From Pseudomonas iridis (GTDB taxonomy: Bacteria; Pseudomonadota; Gammaproteobacteria; Pseudomonadales; Pseudomonadaceae), in NCBI RefSeq assembly GCF_017980685.1, contig NZ_JACXXO010000002.1:310001-374000 (forward strand): a DNA stretch of 64,000 nucleotides, written 5' to 3'. Below, in pieces: positions 46,675 to 54,740 of this stretch. The notes under the pieces are model-generated. The model saw only the letters and a program-made list of their open reading frames with translations. It did not search any database and was not told the DNA's origin. Position 1 is the stretch's first letter. Every line of letters begins with the position of its first letter. The position numbers and the translations under genes are program-made.

Positions 46675-47371
46675 ATGTCTTGATCCGCACGCATGGCTAG
46701 CGCGTGAGCCGCTGAAACCGTCGGAGCAGTTGTTCGCGATTTTCAGTAATGCCAGCGCTGCCAAGCCGCCGATGCAGTTGGCGCCGAGCCCGGTTTGGGC
46801 GGACACGATCTACGCCGAGTGGGATGCGGTGATGCCCTTCGTGGGAATTGTCGCGGCGGACAGTGAGTTCCTGGATTGGGTGGCGACTACCGAGTCCCGC
46901 GACTGGGGGTGGTTGGCGGTTTCTTCGGCGAGCCTTGAAGTGGTGATCGAGCATTTTCGCAGCCTGACGCAAGTGTTGATGCCGGACGGGAAGGCTGTGT
47001 TTTTCCGTTTTTGGGATGGGCGGTTTCTGTTGCCGATCCTGCAGTCTGAAGAAGTGGAATCGGCGCAGCTGTTGCCGGTGGTCGCGCGCGGACTCATCAA
47101 TGGTCAGCCTGTTGATATCGGGGGCAGGGCACAGGTTTCGGGGCTGATGTTTCCTTGGTGGACGGTGCCTGATTCGGTGTTGGCCTTGAATGGTGATGAG
47201 GTTCAGGTCAGCAATGCTGTGCAGTGGCTGAGTGAGCAACATCCTGCGTTGTACGAGGCATTTTCCGAGGCTGTTCTGCGCTGCAAGGTCAGGCAGTTTT
47301 TCCGGGTTGCAGTGTCGGAAGAATCGTCACAATCGGCGTTATTGGAGTTTTTGCTGGCAGAGTCGGTGTGA
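46664..47371 (+). CDS. DUF4123 effector adaptor (Tap/TEC) paired with VgrG
   Basis: A 235-residue DUF4123 protein. The start is GTG 46664, preceded by AAGGAGG and overlapping the vgrG stop by 11 bases. Features are PVWADTIYAEWDAVMPFVGI and the DGKAVFFRFWDGRFLLPILQ strand typical of the family. Such adaptors load an effector onto the VgrG encoded just before them, and the effector gene normally follows; here the next 330 bases are a structured leader and an unrelated small gene. Confidence 0.87.
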   Translation: MQPECLDPHAWLAREPLKPSEQLFAIFSNASAAKPPMQLAPSPVWADTIYAEWDAVMPFVGIVAADSEFLDWVATTESRDWGWLAVSSASLEVVIEHFRSLTQVLMPDGKAVFFRFWDGRFLLPILQSEEVESAQLLPVVARGLINGQPVDIGGRAQVSGLMFPWWTVPDSVLALNGDEVQVSNAVQWLSEQHPALYEAFSEAVLRCKVRQFFRVAVSEESSQSALLEFLLAESV

Positions 47372-47463
47372 GATTTCCGGGCGAAGGCCTCGGACGTTTC
47401 CTTCGAGTTGCGGCGGTTTTCATGAACTGGTGGGCGGTGGGTTGCAGGGGTAGGCTTTTCGTT

Positions 47464-47689
47464 GTCACTGCGAGAGTGGTGACAGGGTGTAGGAACCCTA
47501 GATCCACCGTGCATCATCGCTGTCGTTTGATTGCGGCACTTAATTTGTGCCCGTAACATCGTTCGCGGCGGCTGTGCGCGGGACACGCTTCGGCGTGAGC
47601 TGAGTTGGTGGATCTTCAGTTTCCTACTCTCGCGTACGGCTGCCACCCAAACCTGTAGGAAGGATGGTGGTAGCTACAATTTATCCACC
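47464..47689 (+). promoter_or_regulatory. Structured leader with two mutually exclusive foldings
   Basis: Segment M (GGTGGATCT at 47607-47615 and TTCCTAC at 47621-47627) can pair with an upstream partner (GTAGGAA 47489-47495 and AGATCCACC 47500-47508) or with a downstream partner (GTAGGAA 47655-47661 and ATCCACC 47683-47689). The downstream partner ends directly before the TAGG ribosome site of the next gene. Extra hairpins are GTCACT...GTGAC (47464-47483) and CACGC-TTCG-GCGTG (47584-47597), the latter with a stable UUCG loop. It fills the gap between the DUF4123 gene and the small gene at 47704. Bases 47372-47463 hold nothing I recognise. Confidence 0.65.
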
Positions 47690-47703
47690 TAGGTTAATAA
47701 AAG

Positions 47704-48021
47704 ATGCCAACACTAAAACCCGATCCACCCTACGAAAAAATCATCCCCCATCCTGACAACCGCTTCATGGCCCTGACCGGCAATTGCAGCGACATGCCCA
47801 CCCTGTTCATCGACACCCACGTCCCCCTCGACATCCTCCTGGACGCCGCCAACCATCGCCTGCGCGCCGTGATCCAGGTCCTGGAAAACATGTGCATGCG
47901 CGGCTCGGTCGAATGCGACTCCGTCATCCTCAGCGACTTCGCCCTGCTCTGCGTGATTCCGCTGCGCGACGGCTGTGATGTGCTGGATGTCATCGGCGCG
48001 CGGTTGCGCGCAATGCCATAA
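47704..48021 (+). CDS. Small DUF3077-like protein of unknown function
   Basis: A 105-residue acidic protein. Its plan (short Pro-rich N terminus LKPDPPYEKI, then FIDTHVPLDILLDAANHRLR and a helical C-terminal half) resembles the small DUF3077/DUF6124-type proteins that occur in several copies in fluorescens-group genomes; I am not certain which family. Two Cys lie in the central helix region and one near the end. The frame is supported by the TAGG site and AT-rich AATAAAAG before ATG 47704. It is transcribed from behind the structured leader and is probably not part of the VgrG unit. Confidence 0.65.
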   Translation: MPTLKPDPPYEKIIPHPDNRFMALTGNCSDMPTLFIDTHVPLDILLDAANHRLRAVIQVLENMCMRGSVECDSVILSDFALLCVIPLRDGCDVLDVIGARLRAMP

Positions 48022-48030
48022 AAGCAAGAG

Positions 48031-48224
48031 CCCCTCACCCTAACCCTCTCCCAGAGGGAGAGGGAACTGACCGAGTTGTATGGGTGATGTACGCCGACTT
48101 GCGACTCCTGCGGCGATCTACGATTGGCCAAGCCTGAGATCACGTTGATCTTTCAAGTCGATGTAACTCGCGAGATCGCCACCGTCAGTCCCCTCTCCCA
48201 GCGGGAGAGGGCTAGGGTGAGGGG
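48031..48224. repeat. Second copy of the CCCTCACCCTAACCC inverted-repeat element
   Basis: CCCTCACCCTAACCCTCTCC at 48032 and its inverse ending near 48224 frame 130 bases of unique-looking DNA; GGGAACTGAC on the left and GTCAGTCCCC on the right extend the inverted ends. It shares termini, and the CTGACCGAG start of the core, with 31454-31713. The 284-base gap holds no gene. Confidence 0.8.
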
Positions 48225-48305
48225 AAGGCTTTTGCCCGCTCGGCTACCAACCCCTGACTTGCCGCCCGGTAAAAGGTAAACTTCGCGGCCTTCGCAGGAG
48301 CAATC

Positions 48306-49145
48306 ATGAATTATCGTCACGCCTTCCATGCCGGCAATCACGCCGATGTGTTCAAACACCTGACCTTGACCCGCCTCATCGCCCTGATGTCGCGCAAGGA
48401 GCAGCCGTTTGCCTATCTCGACAGCCACGCCGGCATTGGTCTGTATGACTTGCAGGGCGATCAGGCCAACCGTACCGGCGAGTACCTGGAAGGCATTGCG
48501 CGCTTGTGGGATCAGCCGGATCTGCCGGCGCTGACCGCCGATTACATGAAAGTGCTGCACGAGATGAACCCGGATGGCCAGTTGCGCTACTACCCGGGTT
48601 CGCCGGAGCTGGCGCGGCGTCTGACCCGGCCGCAGGATCGGGTGATGCTCAACGAAAAGCACCCTGAAGACGGCGTGCTGCTCAAAGACAACATGGCCGG
48701 CGATCGTCGGGTGAAAGTGCATCTGGGCGAGGGCTGGCATGTTGCACGGGCGATGTTGCCGGTGCAGGAGAAGCGCGCGGTGATGTTGATTGATCCGCCG
48801 TTCGAGCAGCTCGATGAAATGCAGCGTTGTGCGGCGTCGATGAAAGAGGCCATTGGCCGGATGCGTCAAACCGTGGCGGCGATCTGGTACCCGGTGAAGG
48901 ATCAGCGTGCCTTGCGCCGTTTCTATCAGGATCTGGCCGGCACTGGTGCGCCGAAATTGTTGCGCGTGGAGTTGTTGGTGCATCCATTGGATACGCCGAA
49001 CAGCCTGAACGGCTCGGGAATGGCGATTGCCAATCCGCCGTGGGGGCTGGAGGAAGAGTTGCGAGAGCTGCTGCCGTGGTTGTCCAAAAAATTAGGCCAG
49101 ACCCAGGGCGGCTGGCAGATGGATTGGTTGATTGCCGAGAGCTGA
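48306..49145 (+). CDS. rlmJ: 23S rRNA (adenine-2030 N6) methyltransferase RlmJ
   Basis: A 279-residue methyltransferase. The N terminus MNYRHAFHAGNHADVFKHL is diagnostic for RlmJ (YhiR), and the catalytic motif is LIDPPFEQ. Family length. It methylates A2030 of 23S rRNA before ribosome assembly is complete. GGAG 6 bases before ATG 48306 supports the start. Confidence 0.94.
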   Translation: MNYRHAFHAGNHADVFKHLTLTRLIALMSRKEQPFAYLDSHAGIGLYDLQGDQANRTGEYLEGIARLWDQPDLPALTADYMKVLHEMNPDGQLRYYPGSPELARRLTRPQDRVMLNEKHPEDGVLLKDNMAGDRRVKVHLGEGWHVARAMLPVQEKRAVMLIDPPFEQLDEMQRCAASMKEAIGRMRQTVAAIWYPVKDQRALRRFYQDLAGTGAPKLLRVELLVHPLDTPNSLNGSGMAIANPPWGLEEELRELLPWLSKKLGQTQGGWQMDWLIAES

Positions 49146-49155
49146 TCAACGGCAG

Positions 49156-49264
49156 GATCAAAAGATCGCAGCCTGCGGCAGCTCCTACAGGGTTCGGTGA
49201 ACGCTCACACATTTGTGGACGATCTCGATCCCTGTAGGAGCTGCCGAAGTCTGCGATCTTTTGC
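49156..49264. repeat. REP pair, GATCGCAGCCT...AGCTCCTACA type
   Basis: AAAAGATCGCAGCCTGCGGC at the left faces GAGCTGCCGAAGTCTGCGAT at the right, separated by about 45 bases. It lies between convergent rlmJ and msrA. Confidence 0.85.
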
Positions 49265-49272
49265 TTTAAGGC

Positions 49273-49938
49273 TTAGTTACCGGCCAGACTCGGTGGCATG
49301 CACACACCGGTGCCGCCAATCCCGCAGTAGCCTTCCGGGTTTTTCGCCAGGTATTGCTGGTGATAAGTTTCGGCAAAGTACACGGTCGGTGCCTGTTCGA
49401 TCTCGGTGCTGATTTCACCCAGGCCCGCTTTCGACAGTTCAGCCTGATAGGTCGCCTTGCTCGCCAGCGCGGCATCCAGTTGCTCTGGCGAGGTCGCGTA
49501 GATCACCGAGCGGTACTGCGTGCCGATGTCGTTGCCCTGACGCATGCCCTGAGTCGGGTTATGCAGTTCCCAGAACATCGCCAGCAGTTCTTCGTAGCTG
49601 ACTTGCGCCTTGTCATACACCACCAGCACCACTTCGGCATGGTCGGTCAGACCCGAGCAGACTTCTTCGTAAGTCGGGTTCGGCGTGAAGCCACCGGCAT
49701 AACCAACCACCGTGCTGACCACGCCTTCGCGCTGCCAGAAGCGACGCTCGGCGCCCCAGAAGCAGCCCAGACCGAAGATTGCGAAATCGACGTCCTGGAA
49801 AAACGGGCCGAGCAGCGGGGTTTCTTCGAAGACGAAGTGCTTTTCAGGCAGGGTCATCGCGGTTTCGCGGCCGGGCAGAGCTTGTTCTTTAGTCGGGAGC
49901 ACGTTTTTGTTCACCAGAATTTCCGAGCGCAGAACCAT
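49273..49938 (-). CDS. msrA: Peptide methionine (S)-S-oxide reductase MsrA
   Basis: A 221-residue reductase. The nucleophile Cys59 is in [13 protein letters not shown], and [14 protein letters not shown] and the resolving Cys residues near the C terminus ([12 protein letters not shown]) are present. It repairs oxidised methionine. The N terminus of about 50 residues before the core is the long form found in pseudomonads and E. coli. ATG 49938 follows GAGAGGAACG. Confidence 0.95.
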   Translation of the reverse strand: MVLRSEILVNKNVLPTKEQALPGRETAMTLPEKHFVFEETPLLGPFFQDVDFAIFGLGCFWGAERRFWQREGVVSTVVGYAGGFTPNPTYEEVCSGLTDHAEVVLVVYDKAQVSYEELLAMFWELHNPTQGMRQGNDIGTQYRSVIYATSPEQLDAALASKATYQAELSKAGLGEISTEIEQAPTVYFAETYHQQYLAKNPEGYCGIGGTGVCMPPSLAGN

Positions 49939-50018
49939 GATCGTTCCTCTCAGTCAGGATGGGATGTAAAAAAGTAGACCGCCAGTGTGCCCAATGATGC
50001 CCGATTTCGCACTATTCA

Positions 50019-50105
50019 ATGTAGGAGCTGCCGAAGGCTGCGATCTTTTGATCTTGTCTTTAAAAAACAGGATCAAAAGATCGCAGCCTGCGGCAGCTCC
50101 TACAT
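50019..50105. repeat. Near-perfect REP hairpin between dipA and msrA
   Basis: AATGTAGGAGCTGCCG...GATCTTTTGATC pairs with GGATCAAAAGATCGCAGCCT...CTCCTACATT with one or two mismatches over about 35 bases around a 15-base loop. It lies 15 bases beyond the dipA stop and can serve as its terminator or mRNA end. Confidence 0.88.
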
Positions 50106-50120
50106 TAGGGAGCGGCGAGA

Positions 50121-52817
50121 TCAGAGGCAGAGCGGGCCGCGCGGGTAGCGTTTGAGGGCCTGGATCAGTTCGGCGCCGGGGATCGGCCGGTCGAACAGGT
50201 AGCCTTGACCCACATCGCAACGATGGCGACGCAGGAACGCCAGTTGCTCGGCGGTCTCGATGCCTTCGGCCACGACCTTGAGTTTCAGGTTGTGGGCCAT
50301 GGCGATCACCGCAGAGGTGATTTCCATGTCGTCCTGGTTGTCGGGGATTTCGTGGATAAAGCTGCGATCGATCTTGATGACGTCGATCGGGAATTTTTTC
50401 AGGTAGCTGAGCGACGAATAGCCGGTACCGAAGTCATCCATGGCCAGGGTCAGGCCCAGGCGCTTGAGTTGATCAAGTTGCAAGTGCGTGTCTTCGGTGG
50501 CTTCCAGCAGCAGGCCTTCGGTCAGTTCCAGCTCCAGCAGATTGGCCGGCAGCGCTTCTTCCTTGAGGATGTTGGCGATGGACGCGACCAGATCCGGATC
50601 GGAGAACTGCTTGGGCGACAGATTGATCGCCACTTGCAGATTGCCCAGACCGGCAGCGGTCAACGCTTTGCTCATGCGGCAGGCCTGACGGGCGATCCAT
50701 TTGCCGATCGGAATGATCAGGCCGGTTTCTTCGGCGACGCTGATGAACTGATCCGGACGAATCATGCCGCGCTCCGGATGATTCCAGCGCAACAGCGCTT
50801 CCATTCCCAGCAAGCGACCACTGCGCAGGCAGAGCTTGGGCTGGTAGAACACGTCCAGCTCGTTCTGGGTCAGGGCGCGCCGCAGGTTGTTCTCGACGAA
50901 CAGCTTGTAGCTGGCCTCGGCGTTCAGCGCTTCGGTGAAGACTTGCACCTGATGTTTACCGTTGGCTTTGGCCTTGTGCAGGGCCAAACCGGCGTTACGC
51001 ATCAGGGTTTGCGGGTCGCGGCCGTGCAGGGGCGCGCAGGCAAGGCCCACGGAACCGGTGACGCTGATCAACTGGTTGTCGACGAACATCGGTTTGTCGA
51101 GGGTCATCAGCAACTGGCTGGCGATCTGCTGGCCGACCTCAAGGTCGGTGTCGTCGAGCAGCACTGCGAATTCGTTACTGGCGAACCGGGCGAGGCTGCC
51201 GCTCGAGCTCAGGCTGTTGCGCAACCGCCGGGCCAGACTGATCAGCAGTTTGTCGCCGGTCTGGTGGCCAAGGCTGTCGTTGATGCGCTTGAAGTTGTCG
51301 ATGTCGACCAGCAGCAGGCTGATCGGAGTATCGGTATCGCGGGCGAAGCGTTCGTCGAGGTTGCGGATGAACGCCGGGCGGTTGCCGAGGTTGGTCAGGT
51401 TGTCGGTGTACGCCAGACGTTCGATGCGCTGCTGCGCCAGTTTGGTCTGGGTGATGTCTTCGTAGATGCCGATGTAATGGGTCAGCTCACGGTTGTCGCC
51501 GTAAACCTTGGAGATCGACAACTGCCCCCAGTACGGTTCGAGGTTTTTCCGGCGGCTCTTGAATTCGCCCTGCCAGCTGTTGCTCTTGGCCAGCGCCGAG
51601 GGCGCGTCGAACAGCAGCTCGCTGAGGTTTTCCAAGGCCGGCAGTTCCGACAGGCGCTGGCCGTGGACTTCCTCGGTGGTGTACTGGGTGATTGCGGTGA
51701 AGCTCGGGTTGACGTACTCGACCACGCCGTCGCAATTGACCAGCAAAAAGGCATTGGCGCTTTGCTCGACCGCACGCTGGAACAGGTGCAAGGCGCTGGT
51801 GGCGGTGCGCCGATTGTGGTTGTTGATGACTTGGGCGAACTGGTCGGCCAGTTCACCGGCAAAGGCGATTTCATCGGACTGCCAGGCACGGGTGACGCCG
51901 GTCTGCTCCAGACACAGCACGCCGACCACATGGCCGTCGACGCGGATGCTGGCGTCGAGCATGGCGTTGACGTCGCGCGGGCGAAGCGCTTCGGCCATCT
52001 CGCGGGTGCGCGGGTCACGCATGGCATTGTGGGCGTCGATGGCGCGGCTGCTGTGCAGGGCGTCCATGTAATCAGGGAAGCCGCTGATGTCGATTGCGTC
52101 CGGGAGAATGTATTCCTGGGTCGCGCGGTGGTAAGCCGAGATCGGCAGCAGTTGCTGGCCTTCAAGATTCCACAGGCTGGCGCAGTCGATTTCATAGATA
52201 TCGCAGGCGCAGCGGGTGATCAGTTCGGCGGCTTCTTGCAGCGAGTTGTGCGTGCTGTAGCGCTGGCGGGCGAGCAGCAGAATCAGATCCTGCTGGGCAC
52301 GTACCCGCTCCAGATGCTGCAGTTGTTCCTGCTGGGCGCGCTGGTTGAGTTCGAGGGCGATTTGCAGGCGCGAATTCTGGGTTTCTAGATCAACTGAAGG
52401 CAGCAGCGGCGTTTCATCGAATACGTTGTCGACTGCCAGCAAATAGCCGCGCAGCAAGTGCCGGTTGTGCTGCTTGTAGGCTTCGCCGAGTTCCAGGATG
52501 GACAGCACGCCGGCAGGGGTGTGTAGCGTGTAACGCACCAGATAATGCGGGCTGGCACTGAGTTGCAGCTGGATCGTGTCGTGCAACTGGTAGCGCGCTT
52601 CCGGCTCCATCAGGCTGGCGTAAGGCGAGCCGACCAGAGCACACAGCTCAACGGCCGGTTGACCGAATTGACGTTCGCAATTGGGATCAAGAAACAGCAT
52701 TGCCCAGCTGGCTTCATTCAAGCGCTCGAAACGCAGCATGCCGAGCCGCGAGGGCACCGGCAATTGCGTCACTACCTCGGCCACCATACGGCTGGCGGCA
52801 TCGGGTTGGCTCTTCAT
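50121..52817 (-). CDS. dipA: c-di-GMP phosphodiesterase DipA-like (PAS-GAF-PAS-GGDEF-EAL)
   Basis: An 898-residue signalling protein. An N-terminal PAS-like part (about 20-130) is followed by a GAF domain (about 165-335, CDIYEIDCASLWNLEGQQLL), a PAS domain (about 345-470, NAFLLVNCDGVVEYVNPSFT), a GGDEF domain whose motif reads ASNEF, and an EAL domain with intact EALLRWNHP and MDDFGTGYSSLSYLKKFPID. The degenerate GGDEF site should not make c-di-GMP; the EAL site looks active. Position between msrA and aceF and length match PAO1 DipA (PA5017), which promotes biofilm dispersal. No TM segment, so cytoplasmic. Confidence 0.9.
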   Translation of the reverse strand: MKSQPDAASRMVAEVVTQLPVPSRLGMLRFERLNEASWAMLFLDPNCERQFGQPAVELCALVGSPYASLMEPEARYQLHDTIQLQLSASPHYLVRYTLHTPAGVLSILELGEAYKQHNRHLLRGYLLAVDNVFDETPLLPSVDLETQNSRLQIALELNQRAQQEQLQHLERVRAQQDLILLLARQRYSTHNSLQEAAELITRCACDIYEIDCASLWNLEGQQLLPISAYHRATQEYILPDAIDISGFPDYMDALHSSRAIDAHNAMRDPRTREMAEALRPRDVNAMLDASIRVDGHVVGVLCLEQTGVTRAWQSDEIAFAGELADQFAQVINNHNRRTATSALHLFQRAVEQSANAFLLVNCDGVVEYVNPSFTAITQYTTEEVHGQRLSELPALENLSELLFDAPSALAKSNSWQGEFKSRRKNLEPYWGQLSISKVYGDNRELTHYIGIYEDITQTKLAQQRIERLAYTDNLTNLGNRPAFIRNLDERFARDTDTPISLLLVDIDNFKRINDSLGHQTGDKLLISLARRLRNSLSSSGSLARFASNEFAVLLDDTDLEVGQQIASQLLMTLDKPMFVDNQLISVTGSVGLACAPLHGRDPQTLMRNAGLALHKAKANGKHQVQVFTEALNAEASYKLFVENNLRRALTQNELDVFYQPKLCLRSGRLLGMEALLRWNHPERGMIRPDQFISVAEETGLIIPIGKWIARQACRMSKALTAAGLGNLQVAINLSPKQFSDPDLVASIANILKEEALPANLLELELTEGLLLEATEDTHLQLDQLKRLGLTLAMDDFGTGYSSLSYLKKFPIDVIKIDRSFIHEIPDNQDDMEITSAVIAMAHNLKLKVVAEGIETAEQLAFLRRHRCDVGQGYLFDRPIPGAELIQALKRYPRGPLCL

Positions 52818-52984
52818 GGAGGGAAACTCGCTTGGAAATATGCTGAACGCGCTGGGCTCTCGCCCTCTTTACTGTTGCCTGCGGCAAGGTTGCATCATTG
52901 CGGCACTGACTGACAAGAGTGATGAAGGCCAAGTGCTATAAGAATGTGTCGGCCGCGCGGGGCATTTCTCCAGTGTCTGTCGGA

Positions 52985-53070
52985 AAAGAACGATTGATCG
53001 CAGCTTGCGACAGCTGCTCCAGGGACATTTGACCTTTGCAGGCGCTGCCCAAGGCTGCGATCTTTCAAGG
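52985..53070. repeat. Degenerate REP pair after the PhoD-like gene
   Basis: GATTGATCGCAGCTTGCGAC and GGCGCTGCCCAAGGCTGCGA are worn copies of the GATCGCAGCCT type REP in inverted order. It lies directly next to the phosphatase stop. Confidence 0.6.
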
Positions 53071-53071
53071 C

Positions 53072-54466
53072 CTAACGCAGTTTTATGGCAATCGACTGTA
53101 GCTGCTTGCCATCGCGGTCATGGTAATTGACCAGAATCTGATCGGCTTCGACCACCACGTGGGCAAAGTTGTCTTCACTGACCACCGTGCTGGTCAGTTC
53201 ATGCCGGTAGTCCCCCGTGGCTGTACGCACCAGCGGTTGATCGAGCATAAAAGTCGAGGCTTTGGCGTACGGAAGCAATTTGCTGTTGCACAGTGGCGAG
53301 GAAACGACGGTGTGAACTTCAAAGTCCGGATCTTCGCTGTGGGTCAGACGCGCAGTCAGCGAGCCGTGCACGTCGCCCGAGACGAACACCACGTTTTTGA
53401 TCCGCCGGGTGCGAATGGTTTCCAGAAGGCGCAGGCGCTGTTCCGGGAAGGCTTGCCACGCATCGTCGCCAAGTCGTTTGCGATCCGGGTAGAACATCAC
53501 GCTGGTCACTACGAACTTCACCCGCGCCGGACTGTTGATCAGCCACTCCAGCAGCGCATGTTCTTGAGCCTCATCAAGGATGCGTCGATCATCGGGCGAC
53601 AAGTTGCGTCGGGTCCGGCTGTCGGTCACGAACCATTCGATATCACCGTCGCTGAACTGATACCAGTAATGCTCAAGTAAAGAGCGATTAATCTGGCCGT
53701 TAGTTGTCAGCGGATGCACCGGGCTGTGACTGGCTTGATACAACTCATAGGCCGCCATGGCATTGCGATATAACGCGCCGTCGGACTTGCTCGCATTGGC
53801 CGGCCAGTTATCTTCTATTTCATGGTCGTCGAGAATCATGTAAGTCGAAGTGCTGGACATTAATCGCTTTATATTGCGTTGCGAGAAAGCCGCGCGGTAT
53901 TTGCTGAGTATGTCCTTGTATTCGCGATCCGGTGCCAGCAGGTTCATGTCGTCGACATAAATTTGATCGCCGGTCATTAGCGTGGCGCTGATCGGGGGTT
54001 GTGCGCCTTCGATCAATTGGTTGATGGACGCGAAGATCCGGTCGCCCAACTGGGGCAAGGCAGCAATGCCGGCGGTCATGCGCAAGTAGCGGCAGGAGCC
54101 GACAATGTAGGCCCTGGCGTGCATTGCTGTTGATCGGGTGCGCAGACGGTAGATCTCCCGAGGCCACTGCAGGGGCAGTTCTGCCACCGAGTCCTGGGTA
54201 TGAACCGGATTCATCGGGCTGAACCAGCCTGCTTGAAATTCGTATTCCGTATCGCTGCTCAAGTTGTTGAGTGCGAACACTTCCGACATATCTCGCAGAT
54301 CGCTCAATTTGGCGAAAATACCGTTAGACCATTGTTGTGTGTCGGCGATGCGATAACGTATCCCGGCAAACACGGTAGCGTTGTCCTGGCGGTCGCCGCG
54401 GATAAATATGCGCGCATGATTAGTTGTTACATGGCCGATAATCGGACCGATAGTTGGTTTTAGCAT
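53072..54466 (-). CDS. PhoD-like metallophosphatase
   Basis: A 464-residue protein of the alkaline phosphatase D fold. Metal-binding motifs are LMTGDQIYVDD, ILDDHEIEDNW and FVSGDVHGSL, plus RIFIRGD in the N-terminal beta domain. There is no Tat or Sec signal peptide, unlike classical PhoD, so it may act in the cytoplasm. Substrate unknown. The start region is AT-rich, and a palindrome TCGAAT-CC-ATTCGA lies 1 base before the ATG. It breaks the aceF-dipA adjacency I expect from PAO1. Confidence 0.82.
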   Translation of the reverse strand: MLKPTIGPIIGHVTTNHARIFIRGDRQDNATVFAGIRYRIADTQQWSNGIFAKLSDLRDMSEVFALNNLSSDTEYEFQAGWFSPMNPVHTQDSVAELPLQWPREIYRLRTRSTAMHARAYIVGSCRYLRMTAGIAALPQLGDRIFASINQLIEGAQPPISATLMTGDQIYVDDMNLLAPDREYKDILSKYRAAFSQRNIKRLMSSTSTYMILDDHEIEDNWPANASKSDGALYRNAMAAYELYQASHSPVHPLTTNGQINRSLLEHYWYQFSDGDIEWFVTDSRTRRNLSPDDRRILDEAQEHALLEWLINSPARVKFVVTSVMFYPDRKRLGDDAWQAFPEQRLRLLETIRTRRIKNVVFVSGDVHGSLTARLTHSEDPDFEVHTVVSSPLCNSKLLPYAKASTFMLDQPLVRTATGDYRHELTSTVVSEDNFAHVVVEADQILVNYHDRDGKQLQSIAIKLR

Positions 54467-54642
54467 CTCGAATCCATTCGAATGAATTGCTGAACAAGTT
54501 TTAGTGTCAAGTTTGTTTAATGAACTTGCTGTGCCAAGGTTAGTTGTTAGTTGGATGAATAAGTCGGCGTAAAGTTGACTGGAGTCGTGGCCGATGTCAG
54601 CGCAACTTGTAGGAAAAACACGAAGCCTGGTTTATTTCAGGC

Positions 54643-54672
54643 AAAAAAAGCCCCGCCAATTGGCGGGGTTGA
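54643..54672 (-). terminator. Rho-independent terminator of aceF
   Basis: Read on the minus strand, AACCCCGCCAATTGGCGGGG forms a GC-rich palindrome followed by CTTTTTTTGCC. It lies about 70 bases beyond the aceF stop. The rest of the gap (54467-54642) is AT-rich and is probably the promoter region of the phosphatase gene. Confidence 0.92.
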
Positions 54673-54740
54673 GGTACGAGCGTGTGGCGCTCGAAAACGT
54701 GGTGCACAAGCGGCCCTCCGTCGCCGGAGGGCTGCCTGGA

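Noticed and set aside
50205..52388. A 727-codon open frame opposite dipA
   Set aside because: Shadow frame; all conserved PAS, GGDEF and EAL motifs are on the other strand.
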